Shown: positions 6,783 through 13,988, counted from the stretch's first letter. The stretch: 17,965 nt of DNA from CAYIHX01 sp964363305 (GCA_964363305.1 CAYIHX010000066.1:1-17965); one strand, 5' to 3'. Translations and numbers: made by a program. The notes: generated by a model from the sequence alone, not told the origin.

Positions 6783-8120
6783 ATGAGTACGAAAAAAAGC
6801 GGCCGCCCCCCCCTTGCCTGGCACCTGCTGGTTCCTGCCTTCGTTGTCGCGATCGCAGGCTTTCTGCTGTTTTCATGGGGAATCCCCGAGGCCGGTTGGC
6901 ATCTCACGAGTGGGATATCCAGTTGGATCAGGCCAATCTTTTTGGGTGTGCTGGCCTACTGGCTGGGAGAGCGTTGGTTTCAAGAGGACGTGAGCGTCGT
7001 CACGCGGTGGGCTGGCTTGCTCGTGCTTGTCGCGTTTCCGGCCGTGGTCGCTCAGGTCTTGAACTTTCAGGGAATTTTTTTCGAAGTGACCTGGCTCGTA
7101 TTTTTTCTCTCTCGGTACGCGCCGAAGCCCAAGCGCTCGTTGCGCGAACCTCTCGCCATGTTGGCTCTGGTTCCGGTATTCGCGCTCGTGGGATCGGGGA
7201 TTCATCGCGGAGCTTGGGTTTTGCCGCTGTTTTTCGCGGCTCTTTCTTGGGGTGTTCCGCGTCTTTCCTTAAAGGTTGCGCCGGGGTTTCTCGTCCTGCT
7301 GGCGCTTCCGTGCGGCGTGCTGAGCGCCGGAATTCGCCGCGATGTCGCGATGGATCGGGTCGTTGCGCAGGCGGCGTGGACCTTTCAAGCCGCCCGCCCG
7401 CCCGGGGATCGTGTTTTTCGCTCCGTGGCCTGGGATCGCTGGCCGAGCGGGAGGTTTTCGTTTCCCCTGGGGGATAAGGCGACTCTCGAAGCGGCCTTGC
7501 ATGATGGAAAGGGGGGGCGCGTTTTCCTGATCGCCAAGGACGTGTCTCTCGACGCTAGCGTCATCTATTGGGGACCGCTTGCCTCCTGCCCGCAGACCTG
7601 GCTCGATCGGATTTGGCCTTGTGATCCGAATCGCGGCGCGGTGGTGTTGATGTACGTGGGCGAGCCCGTCGAGATGAATCAGGCGCGGATTCTCGAAGGA
7701 CAGGGGAAATTCGCGGAGGCGCGCGCGATTTTGGAGCGCTACCTGGCCTCGATTCAGGGCGGGCCTCTGGCGAATCAAGGAGTGACGTTCTATGCCGGTC
7801 TTCTCGCGGGAAAAGCGGGAGATCTGGCGGCGATGGATCGGCTATACGCGATGATCAGCCCGCATCAGCAGGGGAGCGTGCAGTTTTTGTATAACTGGGG
7901 GCTTCTGAAAATCGCTCGAAGTCGGATCGATGAGGCGGTCGCGGTATTGGAGGGAGCGGCGAGCTTGGCTCCTTCGGACGTTTCGGTTCAGCTGACTCTG
8001 GGGGAAGGCTATTTTCGGCAAGGCCGGAGGGCGAAGGCCCTCTCGGTGGCGAAAAAGATGAAGCGCCTCTACCCTGATAACGAGAGCGCGAAACGAAAAC
8101 TTGCGGAGTGGGAGAAATAA
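6783..8120 (+). CDS. Polytopic membrane protein with C-terminal TPR-like repeats
   Basis: 445 residues from the ATG at 6783, 10 nt after the preceding stop; GGGAG ends only 2 nt before it, a tight spacing. The frame is open further upstream inside the previous gene, but a Lys/Arg-rich N-terminus before the first hydrophobic segment supports this start. About six or seven hydrophobic segments span residues 12-183 (roughly 12-32, 50-61, 76-94, 98-110, 123-141, 145-157, 165-183). A soluble domain follows; it contains LASCPQTWLDRIWPCDP, a close Cys pair, and then about four helical repeats of TPR type from around 300 to the end (NQARILEGQGKFAEARAILE; YNWGLLKIARSRIDEAVAVL; LGEGYFRQGRRAKALSVAKK). 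I recognise no named family and no catalytic motif. Its place between the pseudo-carboxylase and murJ suggests an envelope-associated scaffold, which is inference. Confidence 0.78.
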   Translation: MSTKKSGRPPLAWHLLVPAFVVAIAGFLLFSWGIPEAGWHLTSGISSWIRPIFLGVLAYWLGERWFQEDVSVVTRWAGLLVLVAFPAVVAQVLNFQGIFFEVTWLVFFLSRYAPKPKRSLREPLAMLALVPVFALVGSGIHRGAWVLPLFFAALSWGVPRLSLKVAPGFLVLLALPCGVLSAGIRRDVAMDRVVAQAAWTFQAARPPGDRVFRSVAWDRWPSGRFSFPLGDKATLEAALHDGKGGRVFLIAKDVSLDASVIYWGPLASCPQTWLDRIWPCDPNRGAVVLMYVGEPVEMNQARILEGQGKFAEARAILERYLASIQGGPLANQGVTFYAGLLAGKAGDLAAMDRLYAMISPHQQGSVQFLYNWGLLKIARSRIDEAVAVLEGAASLAPSDVSVQLTLGEGYFRQGRRAKALSVAKKMKRLYPDNESAKRKLAEWEK

Positions 8121-8121
8121 G

Positions 8122-8415
8122 ATGCCGAGCTACAGTCGAAAAGTTCAACTGCCTGGAAAAAAAGCTTCTGAAATCTACGTATTTGTCGAGGGTCACATCG
8201 ATGGATTGCTTCAACGGTTCTCGATGACGAAGTTCGAGGTGAGGAAGGACCCGAATGGGCGGACCATTTCTTTTGATTCGTCGATGTTCTCCGCGACCCT
8301 GGTCTGTCTGGAGGGTGCGGTGAATCTGGAAGGCAAGCTGAGCCTGATGGCCATGCCTTTTCGCTCGAAGATCGATGAGGGGATCGATCGCTTTCTCTCG
8401 AAATTCAAAGCATGA
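8122..8415 (+). CDS. Small protein resembling the polyhydroxyalkanoic acid granule-region family
   Basis: 97 residues from the ATG at 8122, one base after the preceding stop, with GGGAG about 8 nt upstream inside the previous gene. The pattern fits the PHA_gran_rgn family of about 95 residues: an N-terminal strand (SRKVQLPGKK), an amphipathic helix (IDGLLQRFSMTKFEV), beta strands carrying a TISFDSSMFSATL turn and an AVNLEGKLSL strand, and a C-terminal helix (FRSKIDEGIDRFLSKF). Proteins of that family lie near polyhydroxyalkanoate granule genes in other bacteria, but no PHA synthase or phasin is in this window, so a storage role cannot be inferred here. It overlaps murJ by 4 nt (ATGA), so its translation is coupled to that of the flippase. 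Family assignment is tentative and based on length and strand/helix pattern; a small lipid- or membrane-associated protein is an alternative. Confidence 0.6.
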   Translation: MPSYSRKVQLPGKKASEIYVFVEGHIDGLLQRFSMTKFEVRKDPNGRTISFDSSMFSATLVCLEGAVNLEGKLSLMAMPFRSKIDEGIDRFLSKFKA

Positions 8416-10079
8416 GCGGCAAAAGCCAGGACGGCGTACTCGGTGCCGCGAGCGCAATGGGCCTTGCCACGTTTTTCTCGCGCATCCTCGGCTTAGTCCG
8501 GGAGCAGGTATTCGCCGTGCTCTTCGGGGCGGGCAATGCCACGGATGCTTTTAATGTAGCGTTTCGGATTCCGAATCTCCTGCGCGATTTGTTCGCTGAG
8601 GGGGCCATGAGCGCCGCGCTGGTTCCCACGTTTACGCGGGTGCGGGAGGAGGGCGGCGCGCGTGCGGGCTGGCGGCTTGCTGGGCTGGTGTTTCGAGCGC
8701 TTTTCGGGGTGGTTTCGGTTCTGGCGCTTTTCGGGGTTTTTTTCTCGGAGGAATTGGTGGGGCTCTACGCCAGCTCCTATCGCTCGATCCCTGGGAAATT
8801 TGAGCAGACCGTGCAGATGACTCGCATCATGTTTCCGTTCTTCCCCTTGGTCGCGCTGGCCGCGGCCTACATGGGGGTGTTGAACGCGCTCGGGAAGTTC
8901 TTCCTCCCTGGGTTTGCCTCCGCCCTATTTAATTTGAGCTCGATTATCGTGGGCGTGACGGGGAGCTTTTTGGCGCCCCGCTTGGGTTTTCCTCCGATCT
9001 ACGGCATGGCCGTCGGAGTGGTACTGGGCGGGCTCGTTCAGGCTTTTTGTCAGCTCCCGGAATTGCGACGGCAGGGTTATCGATGGCAGCCGCGCGCGGC
9101 CGATGAGGCGCCGTGGTATCGAGATCGGGGCCTGCGCCGCATCGGCGCGCTGATGATTCCCGGGATGATGGGGCTGGCGGCCACGCAGATCAACGTGCTC
9201 GTGAACACCATCCTCGCGACTTCGCAGGGGGCTGGTGCGGTCTCCTGGCTCAACTATGCCTTTCGGCTCATGCAGTTCCCGATCGGAATCTTTGGCGTGG
9301 CCCTGGCGTCGGCGACGCTGCCCGTGGTTTCTCGTCAATGGGTGGCCCGAGAGTATGATGCGATTGGCTCCACTCTGAGTCAGAGTCTTCGTCAGGTTTT
9401 TGCGGTGAATTTGCCCGCGGCCGTGGGCCTGGCCTGCCTGGGCCAACCGATTTCCCAGCTCCTTTTTCAGTACGGTAGATTCACCTCCGTAGACGCCGCT
9501 GCGACGGCACATGCACTCGCGGCTTACGCGGTCGGTCTCGGAGCCTACTCGGCGGTTAAAGTGCTTGTGCCGGCCTGTTATGCGATGGGTCGAACCCGCG
9601 TGGCCGTCATCTCGAGCGCGCTTTCGGTGGCGTTTACGGTGGCGTTCAATCTCCTTCTCATCGATCGATGGGGATACGTAGGCTTGGCCCTCGGGACTTC
9701 CCTCTCCGCGTTCATGAATTTCTTCTTTTTGCTGTTTTCTGTTCGATCGGCGGTTCGACAGGAAGGAGGCCAATTTGCGCTTCTTCCGGTGTTTTTTTCA
9801 GTGCTTCGCAGTGCGATCGCCTCGGTCGCGATGGGTGGCGTCTGCTATTTGAGCTGGGTTTATCTCGAAGGGATGATTCCGGAGAATCTCGTGGTGGAAG
9901 TGGCTCATGGGCCATGGATTTTGCCGTTTTGGCGGGCCGCCAAGGTCGGAGTGCTCTGTCTCGAGGGTGTCGGAGTGGTTCTTTTGCTCGCGAGGATTTT
10001 GAGAATCCAGGAGATCGTTTCGGCCATGGAGCTCCTAAAATCGAAAATCTTTAAAAAAATCGCACGACGGGCGGGTTGA
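8412..10079 (+). CDS. murJ: MurJ/MviN lipid II flippase
   Basis: 555 residues, somewhat longer than E. coli MurJ (511). The MOP-superfamily signature is clear from the start: FFSRILGLVREQVFAVLFGAG, TDAFNVAFRIPNLLRDLFAEGAMS, then about 14 hydrophobic segments. Arg24, Arg30, Asp45 and Arg58 match by position the charged cavity residues of E. coli MurJ (Arg18, Arg24, Asp39, Arg52). The family moves lipid-linked peptidoglycan precursor (lipid II) across the inner membrane and is usually essential. The ATG overlaps the stop of the preceding small gene (8412-8415). Downstream, a DUF507-like gene begins 19 nt after the stop. Membership in an operon with a pseudo-carboxylase, a TPR membrane protein and a PHA-family-like protein is unusual for murJ, and may point to partners of cell-wall synthesis in this lineage. 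The C-terminus ends in a Lys/Arg-rich cytoplasmic tail (SKIFKKIARR). Confidence 0.96.
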   Translation: MSGKSQDGVLGAASAMGLATFFSRILGLVREQVFAVLFGAGNATDAFNVAFRIPNLLRDLFAEGAMSAALVPTFTRVREEGGARAGWRLAGLVFRALFGVVSVLALFGVFFSEELVGLYASSYRSIPGKFEQTVQMTRIMFPFFPLVALAAAYMGVLNALGKFFLPGFASALFNLSSIIVGVTGSFLAPRLGFPPIYGMAVGVVLGGLVQAFCQLPELRRQGYRWQPRAADEAPWYRDRGLRRIGALMIPGMMGLAATQINVLVNTILATSQGAGAVSWLNYAFRLMQFPIGIFGVALASATLPVVSRQWVAREYDAIGSTLSQSLRQVFAVNLPAAVGLACLGQPISQLLFQYGRFTSVDAAATAHALAAYAVGLGAYSAVKVLVPACYAMGRTRVAVISSALSVAFTVAFNLLLIDRWGYVGLALGTSLSAFMNFFFLLFSVRSAVRQEGGQFALLPVFFSVLRSAIASVAMGGVCYLSWVYLEGMIPENLVVEVAHGPWILPFWRAAKVGVLCLEGVGVVLLLARILRIQEIVSAMELLKSKIFKKIARRAG

Positions 10080-10098
10080 ACTTCGTTAAACTCAGGCC

Positions 10099-10548
10099 AT
10101 GGCGACAACGAAACGCGAAACGGTACGGATTCTTTGTAAGAGCATTGTGACCCGCCTGGAGAACCGCAAGGCAATTCAGTTTCCTCCTCGGCTGCGACAG
10201 GTGGTCCAGGATGAGGTTTTCGGGATGATTGGTCCGAGCATCTATACGGACGAAGACCTTCGGGAAAAGGCCCTGGCCCGGATCGGAGCCAAGGCGGAGG
10301 CGCTGCACGATTCCGGAATGACGGAGACCGATCAGTTCCAGACGGCTAAAAAGATGGTGAAAGAGCAGTTCGGAGACGATGTTCTTCATGGCTTTTACTT
10401 TCAGAAGCCGCTCAAGCACATTGCAGAGACGATCTCCCAGTACCTGATGCGATCCTCGCACATCGACGAGGTGTTTGAGGATGACGCGGAACTCGAGAAG
10501 CAGATCGTCGAAACGATCCAAAAGTTCAATCCTGACGACCTCCATTAA
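10099..10548 (+). CDS. DUF507-like protein
   Basis: 149 residues, soluble and almost entirely helical. It has the two-part pattern I associate with DUF507. The N-terminal half (about 6-95) begins with a helix ETVRILCKSIVTRLENRKAI and runs through an EDLREKALARIGAKAEAL segment to AKKMVKEQFGDDVLHG. The C-terminal half (about 105-145) has IAETISQYLMRSSHIDEVFE followed by ELEKQIVETIQKF, like the L-I-x-x-L plus acidic turn plus helix seen in single-copy DUF507 proteins. Function of the family is unknown to me. It begins 19 nt after murJ with only a weak CAGG ribosome site and is probably the last gene of that operon, because a separate promoter precedes mltD. Assignment is by remembered pattern, not a profile search. 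Confidence 0.62.
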   Translation: MATTKRETVRILCKSIVTRLENRKAIQFPPRLRQVVQDEVFGMIGPSIYTDEDLREKALARIGAKAEALHDSGMTETDQFQTAKKMVKEQFGDDVLHGFYFQKPLKHIAETISQYLMRSSHIDEVFEDDAELEKQIVETIQKFNPDDLH

Positions 10549-10633
10549 TTTAGTTTATATTCTCGATAGCCATTGATTTTCTTGAGATTCCCTCTCAGTT
10601 TTGTGGGCAGTCTGCCGACAAGAAGGTGGGGAT

Positions 10634-10658
10634 GGAGCGCCCTTTGACAGGGCGTTCC
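10634..10658. repeat. Inverted repeat cradling the mltD -35 box
   Basis: GGAGCGCCC (10634-10642) and GGGCGTTCC (10650-10658) form a 9-bp stem with one G-T wobble and a 7-nt loop TTTGACA containing the perfect -35 hexamer. The dyad centre thus coincides with the promoter. It may be an operator for a repressor. As a terminator for the upstream operon it would lack a T-tract. Confidence 0.45.
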
Positions 10659-10673
10659 GTGGTCGGATAAACT
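10644..10673 (+). promoter_or_regulatory. Sigma70-type promoter for mltD
   Basis: TTGACA at 10644-10649 matches the -35 consensus fully. Either GATAAA (10666-10671, 16-nt spacer) or TAAACT (10668-10673, 18-nt spacer) serves as -10. The start of transcription would be near 10678-10682, giving a very short leader. A GGGGA ribosome site at about 10679-10683 precedes the GTG at 10691. Confidence 0.6.
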
Positions 10674-10690
10674 GAATAGGGGACGGTTTA

Positions 10691-12229
10691 GTGAAAATCC
10701 ATTTTCTTCATTTAGTCGGTGTTGTTCTGGTTTGCGCGCTTTCGGGATGCGCGACCGGTTCGAAGAAGTCGACCGCTCCGACCGACCCCCGCGCCCAGCG
10801 CGAGGCGATTCGTCAGGACATGGCGTACCTGCATAGCGATCACCCGGTGGTGTCTCATCCGGGGACGTTGGTCGTTCAAGGGGTGACCTTGGAGAATACC
10901 GAGTTCGACATCCCGGTCGAAGTGAATAGCCGCGTGGAATATTGGGTGGGTTATTTCACGGGCAAGGGCCGCAAGCATTTCGAACGTTATCTGGAGCGTT
11001 CGGAGCATTTCATTCCTTTTATTCAGCCCATTCTTCGACAGAACGGGATGCCTCAAGATCTCGTTTACCTGGCGATGATCGAGAGCGGATTCAACAATCA
11101 CGCTCGATCGAGCGCGAAGGCTGTCGGGCCGTGGCAATTCATCACTTGGACCGGTCGGCGTTACGGCATGATGGTCAACTGGTGGGTGGATGAGCGCCGG
11201 GATACTCGCAAGTCGACGGTCTCGGCCGCCCACTACTTGAAGGATCTGCATTCCATTTTCGGAAGCTGGGAGCTCGCGGCCGCCGCCTATAACGCCGGGG
11301 AGGCGAAAGTCGCCCGCGCGATTCGGCGTTTCGGGAGCAAGGATTTCTGGGTTTTGGCCCGGCAGAAGTTTTTTCGCCCTGAAACACGCGATTACGTTCC
11401 CAAGATCATGGCGGCCGCCATGGTGGCAAAAAATCGGACGCAGTTCGGCTTTATCGCCGCCAAGCCACAGCTTCACGAAGGTGAGGTTCTTGCCGGCGAC
11501 GGACAGATCGTCAAGGTTGAAGAGCGTGATCCGAGTGACGTGGCGCGCGGCGATGAGCCGGTGCCGGAGGAATATCAGGGCGCTCCGGGCGAAGAGGAGA
11601 TTGTTCCGGCGACGCTGACGGTCCCGCTCGAGTCGGCCAAGCCGTCATTTGAAGCGCAGCTGGTCCGGGCAACGGATGTGCGGATTCCGATGGTGAACAA
11701 GCAGGGTCAGGTGAGCGGCCAGCGCATCGAAGAATTTGAGATTGAAGGTCCGGCTGATCTCCTGAAGATCGCTCGCGCCGCGGGACTCAGTTATACGACG
11801 GTGAAGGCACTGAATCCGGAGATTCTTCGCTGGTGTACGCCCCCGGGGGTAAAGTCGTACCGCGTGAAACTGCCTTCTTCGGCCAGGGCCCTTTTCATGG
11901 CGACCTACAACCATGAGGCGTATCCGCGAAAGGTGGAGTTCCTCTCGCACAAAATTCGGCGCGGGGACACGGTCGACCGGGTCGCACGGCATTATGGGAT
12001 TCGCCCGGAGGCGATCAGCGAGTTGAACGGGATTTCTCGGAAGAGTTATCTGCGCTTCGGTTCGCCGCTTCTGCTGCCGATGCCGAACGATCGCTCGAGA
12101 AGCTTCGCTTCGCTGGAGGTTAAGGACGCACCGGAGCGGTCCCGTCGCTATCGTGCCAAATCTCGCAGGGCCCGCGGTGTCTACCGTGTTTCATTCGAGA
12201 ATCGCGCGAAGGCTCGCACGATCAACTAA
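10691..12229 (+). CDS. mltD: MltD-like membrane-bound lytic murein transglycosylase (lipoprotein)
   Basis: 512 residues from a GTG start with GGGGA 7 nt upstream. The signal peptide ends in ALSGC, so Cys20 is lipidated; Ala follows it, compatible with outer-membrane sorting. The SLT/GH23 domain spans about 115-255, with catalytic Glu131 in LAMIESGFNN, then AVGPWQFITWTGRRYGM and the AAAAYNAGEAKV motif. After an acidic Pro/Glu-rich linker (280-320) come a diverged LysM-like repeat (about 347-395) and a clear LysM (about 418-463, KIRRGDTVDRVARHYGI to GSPLLLPM), followed by an Arg-rich tail. The enzyme cleaves the MurNAc-GlcNAc bond to form 1,6-anhydro-muramyl products, while LysM binds glycan. 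It has its own promoter. A REPIN-like element starts one base after the stop codon. Confidence 0.93.
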   Translation: MKIHFLHLVGVVLVCALSGCATGSKKSTAPTDPRAQREAIRQDMAYLHSDHPVVSHPGTLVVQGVTLENTEFDIPVEVNSRVEYWVGYFTGKGRKHFERYLERSEHFIPFIQPILRQNGMPQDLVYLAMIESGFNNHARSSAKAVGPWQFITWTGRRYGMMVNWWVDERRDTRKSTVSAAHYLKDLHSIFGSWELAAAAYNAGEAKVARAIRRFGSKDFWVLARQKFFRPETRDYVPKIMAAAMVAKNRTQFGFIAAKPQLHEGEVLAGDGQIVKVEERDPSDVARGDEPVPEEYQGAPGEEEIVPATLTVPLESAKPSFEAQLVRATDVRIPMVNKQGQVSGQRIEEFEIEGPADLLKIARAAGLSYTTVKALNPEILRWCTPPGVKSYRVKLPSSARALFMATYNHEAYPRKVEFLSHKIRRGDTVDRVARHYGIRPEAISELNGISRKSYLRFGSPLLLPMPNDRSRSFASLEVKDAPERSRRYRAKSRRARGVYRVSFENRAKARTIN

Positions 12230-12230
12230 A

Positions 12231-12309
12231 CTGCGGTGCCTGGCACCGTTTGTTAAGGAACTTAACTTTTACGATGCGTCTTGTCACCAAACGGTGCCTG
12301 GCACCGCAG
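12231..12309. mobile_element. REPIN-like pair of inverted palindromes
   Basis: Two 22-nt arms, 12231-12252 and 12288-12309, are reverse complements of each other at 21 of 22 positions (only the central T differs). Each arm contains the palindrome CGGTGCC-T-GGCACCG. They are separated by 35 nt, and the spacer begins with a third palindrome, GTTAAG-GAA-CTTAAC (12252-12266). Two REP-type palindromes in inverted orientation at short distance is the layout of REPINs, non-autonomous elements moved by RAYT transposases. It sits one base after the mltD stop. No RAYT gene is in the window. The ATG of the next gene (12274) and its first codons lie inside the element. Confidence 0.7.
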
Positions 12310-12654
12310 AAGATACTTCCGCTTTTCGTGCTGCTGCTGGGGTTTTCGCTCAGGGCGGGAGCACAGACCGCCCCGGTCTCGTTTCCGTTCTGGTGCCAGG
12401 ATCTCGGGATTCAATTCTGCATGCCGGATCAGAATGTCGTGCCTGGCCAGGGGCGCAGCGGGGACGCGGTCGCGCTGGAGGAGGCGCGTGAGCGCTTCGC
12501 CTTGTTGGCGCGTACTCCTCCTGAGCAGTTTCTGCCTCCGGAATTGGCTCAACGGGTTCGTGAATGCCAATCGAGTCGGGAGTGGACGGGGGTTTTGCTG
12601 AGCACGCGCCCCGCAGCTCCGGCCGGTTGTGGGCGGCGACGCCCGGGATGCTGA
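12274..12654 (+). CDS. 5' part of a frameshifted Cys-rich exported protein
   Basis: 126 residues from the ATG at 12274 to a TGA at 12652-12654. It starts with a signal peptide: basic n-region MRLVTKRCLAPQK, hydrophobic core ILPLFVLLLGF, cleavage after RAGA. The mature part (FPFWCQDLGIQFCMPDQ onward) keeps coding-like codon use until about 12600, then becomes Cys/Arg/Pro/Gly-rich (GCGRRRPGC), as expected of an out-of-frame tail. The reading continues sensibly one base later in the 12629-13768 frame, so both are probably one gene broken between 12602 and 12652; the CCCC run at 12609-12612 is a likely site. The start codon, the AAGGA-like sequence 13 nt upstream and the n-region all come from the REPIN-like element. 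A GTG at 12328 is a poor alternative start because it would leave no basic n-region. Function unknown. Confidence 0.5.
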   Translation: MRLVTKRCLAPQKILPLFVLLLGFSLRAGAQTAPVSFPFWCQDLGIQFCMPDQNVVPGQGRSGDAVALEEARERFALLARTPPEQFLPPELAQRVRECQSSREWTGVLLSTRPAAPAGCGRRRPGC

Positions 12655-13768
12655 AGACCGTGGACCGCTGTCGGCCTTGCGGGCGCTGGTGCTGATTCCG
12701 ACGGTGCGGGTGTCGGCGGCGCATCTTCCGCCTGGGCAGGCGCGTCTGGTGAGCGATTGTTTGCCGGGTTTCTCGATGCAGGTCGGGGTGTCAGGCAGCG
12801 ACGCGGAGTTTTTTCGGCGGATGAAGGAGTCTTTCGCGCACCTCGACGACGGGATGGTTCGGACGACGACCGAGCGCTTCGGGCGCAGCGCGATCAGCGT
12901 CGTGGCGACTTGCGACTTGCGCGCGCGTGGAGGGCGAGCGGTGCCGACGTATTCGTTCTTTAATGTGCGCGAGCGGACCAGCGGAAGCGACGGCATTCCG
13001 GCGGAGTACGTGACCCAGCGGTGCGTGGATCCCGTCCACGGGAGAACGCGGGAGTTGAACCTGACTCAGCCGCAGATTTTTGCGAGGGTTTGCGACGGCC
13101 AGGCGCGTAGCTCAGAATTGGCCCGGCAGGCTTATCGGCATAATTGCCATTTTGTCGCGCGGTTTAGCTTATCCTCTCCCGGAGGAAGAGCCGTGCTAGA
13201 CGCTGGGCATAGCGATCCAAGACCGGAGTGCTTGCGGATCTACCAGGGAATTCAGGTGAGCAATGATGCTCAGGGGCTCCTGGTTTCGGCTTTGGGGGAT
13301 TGCCCCGGCGCTTCTTTGATTGCGAGAATGGCCGGAGATCTTTCGAGGCGAAGCCTCCGGGAAACTGGTTTTTCTGAACGGGTGCGCCGGGCGGCGGATG
13401 AGTGTGTCAGGGACGTTTGTTTGTGTAGAAAAGAAGGTGTTTTCGAGGATCTTAATGGGTTATTTCAGATGGGGAATCCGACTTCGCGGAAATTTTACCT
13501 CGCCGAGCGAGAGCTATTCCGGCAACTCGGGAATTCTGAACAAGCATTGAGATCGCAATGTCCGATTCCGGAATCACCTATTCAATATTTCGATGATTCA
13601 ACAGGTGGGAATGGGCAGGCAGAGAGTTTTTCAAAAAATACGCCTCCGCGCGCGCTGTTATTGAAGGATGAGGAAGTCGCGGCTTGCCCGAATTGTGGAT
13701 CATCGCCTGAGGTCGGGGCGTCCGGGGCGGGAACGGGCGAGCGTTCCGAGACCGATCGCGGGATTTAG
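12629..13768 (+). CDS. 3' part of a frameshifted Cys-rich exported protein
   Basis: 379 residues if read from the GTG at 12629; the open frame actually begins after a TGA at 12599-12601. There is no signal peptide, yet the sequence has more than ten cysteines (for example RRAADECVRDVCLCRKEG and CPNCG near the end), which fits an oxidised, exported protein. This is the main reason to join it to the signal-peptide ORF upstream, giving about 495 residues. No ribosome site precedes the GTG. I recognise no family. From roughly 13400 to 13640 the DNA is visibly richer in A and T than the rest, which may indicate a mosaic origin or weaker constraint. The stop is 5 nt before a strong hairpin. Alternatives are a true pseudogene, a sequencing indel, or a separate cytosolic gene; the last seems least likely. 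Confidence 0.55.
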   Translation: MGGDARDAEDRGPLSALRALVLIPTVRVSAAHLPPGQARLVSDCLPGFSMQVGVSGSDAEFFRRMKESFAHLDDGMVRTTTERFGRSAISVVATCDLRARGGRAVPTYSFFNVRERTSGSDGIPAEYVTQRCVDPVHGRTRELNLTQPQIFARVCDGQARSSELARQAYRHNCHFVARFSLSSPGGRAVLDAGHSDPRPECLRIYQGIQVSNDAQGLLVSALGDCPGASLIARMAGDLSRRSLRETGFSERVRRAADECVRDVCLCRKEGVFEDLNGLFQMGNPTSRKFYLAERELFRQLGNSEQALRSQCPIPESPIQYFDDSTGGNGQAESFSKNTPPRALLLKDEEVAACPNCGSSPEVGASGAGTGERSETDRGI

Positions 13769-13772
13769 GGGA

Positions 13773-13812
13773 GTCCCCCTCAACTTGGAATGAGATTCCA
13801 AGATCTGGGGAC
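13773..13812. other. Two-tier hairpin after the Cys-rich gene
   Basis: The inner stem CTTGGAAT (13784-13791)/ATTCCAAG (13795-13802) has a GAG loop. The outer stem GTCCCC (13773-13778)/GGGGAC (13807-13812) closes it across a 5/4-nt internal loop. It starts 5 nt after the stop at 13768. There is no T-tract, so it would be an RNA-stabilising or Rho-assisted 3' end rather than an intrinsic terminator. It overlaps 75-nt module A. Confidence 0.45.
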
Positions 13813-13859
13813 GCAGGGCGCTTTGTTGCGGCGCTCTTGGAGCCCTATTCCAAACCGGG
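13785..13859. repeat. 75-nt structured module, copy A
   Basis: It aligns without gaps to copy B, offset 129 nt, at roughly two-thirds identity. It contains stem 1 (TTGGAAT/ATTCCAA, 13785-13801), a GC-rich central stem (13816-13821 with 13831-13836) and stem 2 (13837-13842 with 13848-13853, TTGGAG/TTCCAA including one wobble). Stem 1 and stem 2 have matching arms, so one long-range pairing of the outermost arms is an alternative fold. It lies between convergent genes. No coding potential is evident. Confidence 0.6.
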
Positions 13860-13913
13860 CGCGAGGTTCTCCGAGAAGTACGCAGCTCGGCAAGCCTGTG
13901 TTGGCTGTCGATG

Positions 13914-13988
13914 TGGGAATAAAATTCCCGAATTCGGGGGAGTAAGGCGATTCATTGCGCCGCTCCGGGAATTCTATTCCCGAATGGG
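13914..13988. repeat. 75-nt structured module, copy B
   Basis: Stem 1 is GGGAAT/ATTCCC (13915-13929) with an AAA loop. Stem 2 is CGGGAAT/ATTCCCG (13966-13982) with a TCT loop. Between them are GGCG/CGCC (13946-13949 with 13958-13961) and a perfect palindrome CCCGAATTCGGG (13927-13938). Compared with copy A, paired positions change together: T-A to G-C in stem 1, T-A to C-G and T-A to G-C in stem 2, and a G-T wobble to A-T. Such compensatory changes argue that the fold is selected. Confidence 0.6.

Noticed and set aside
8925..9773. 282-residue minus-strand open frame inside murJ
   Set aside because: Antisense shadow, rich in Arg, His and Gln, no domain or ribosome site; murJ is certain on the other strand.
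12599..12654. Programmed frameshift in the Cys-rich gene
   Set aside because: No X-XXY-YYZ slippery heptamer or downstream stimulatory element is evident; an indel or pseudogene is simpler.
13785..13988. The 75-nt modules as integron attC sites
   Set aside because: I see no RYYYAAC/GTTRRRY core pair, no integrase gene and no cassette array.
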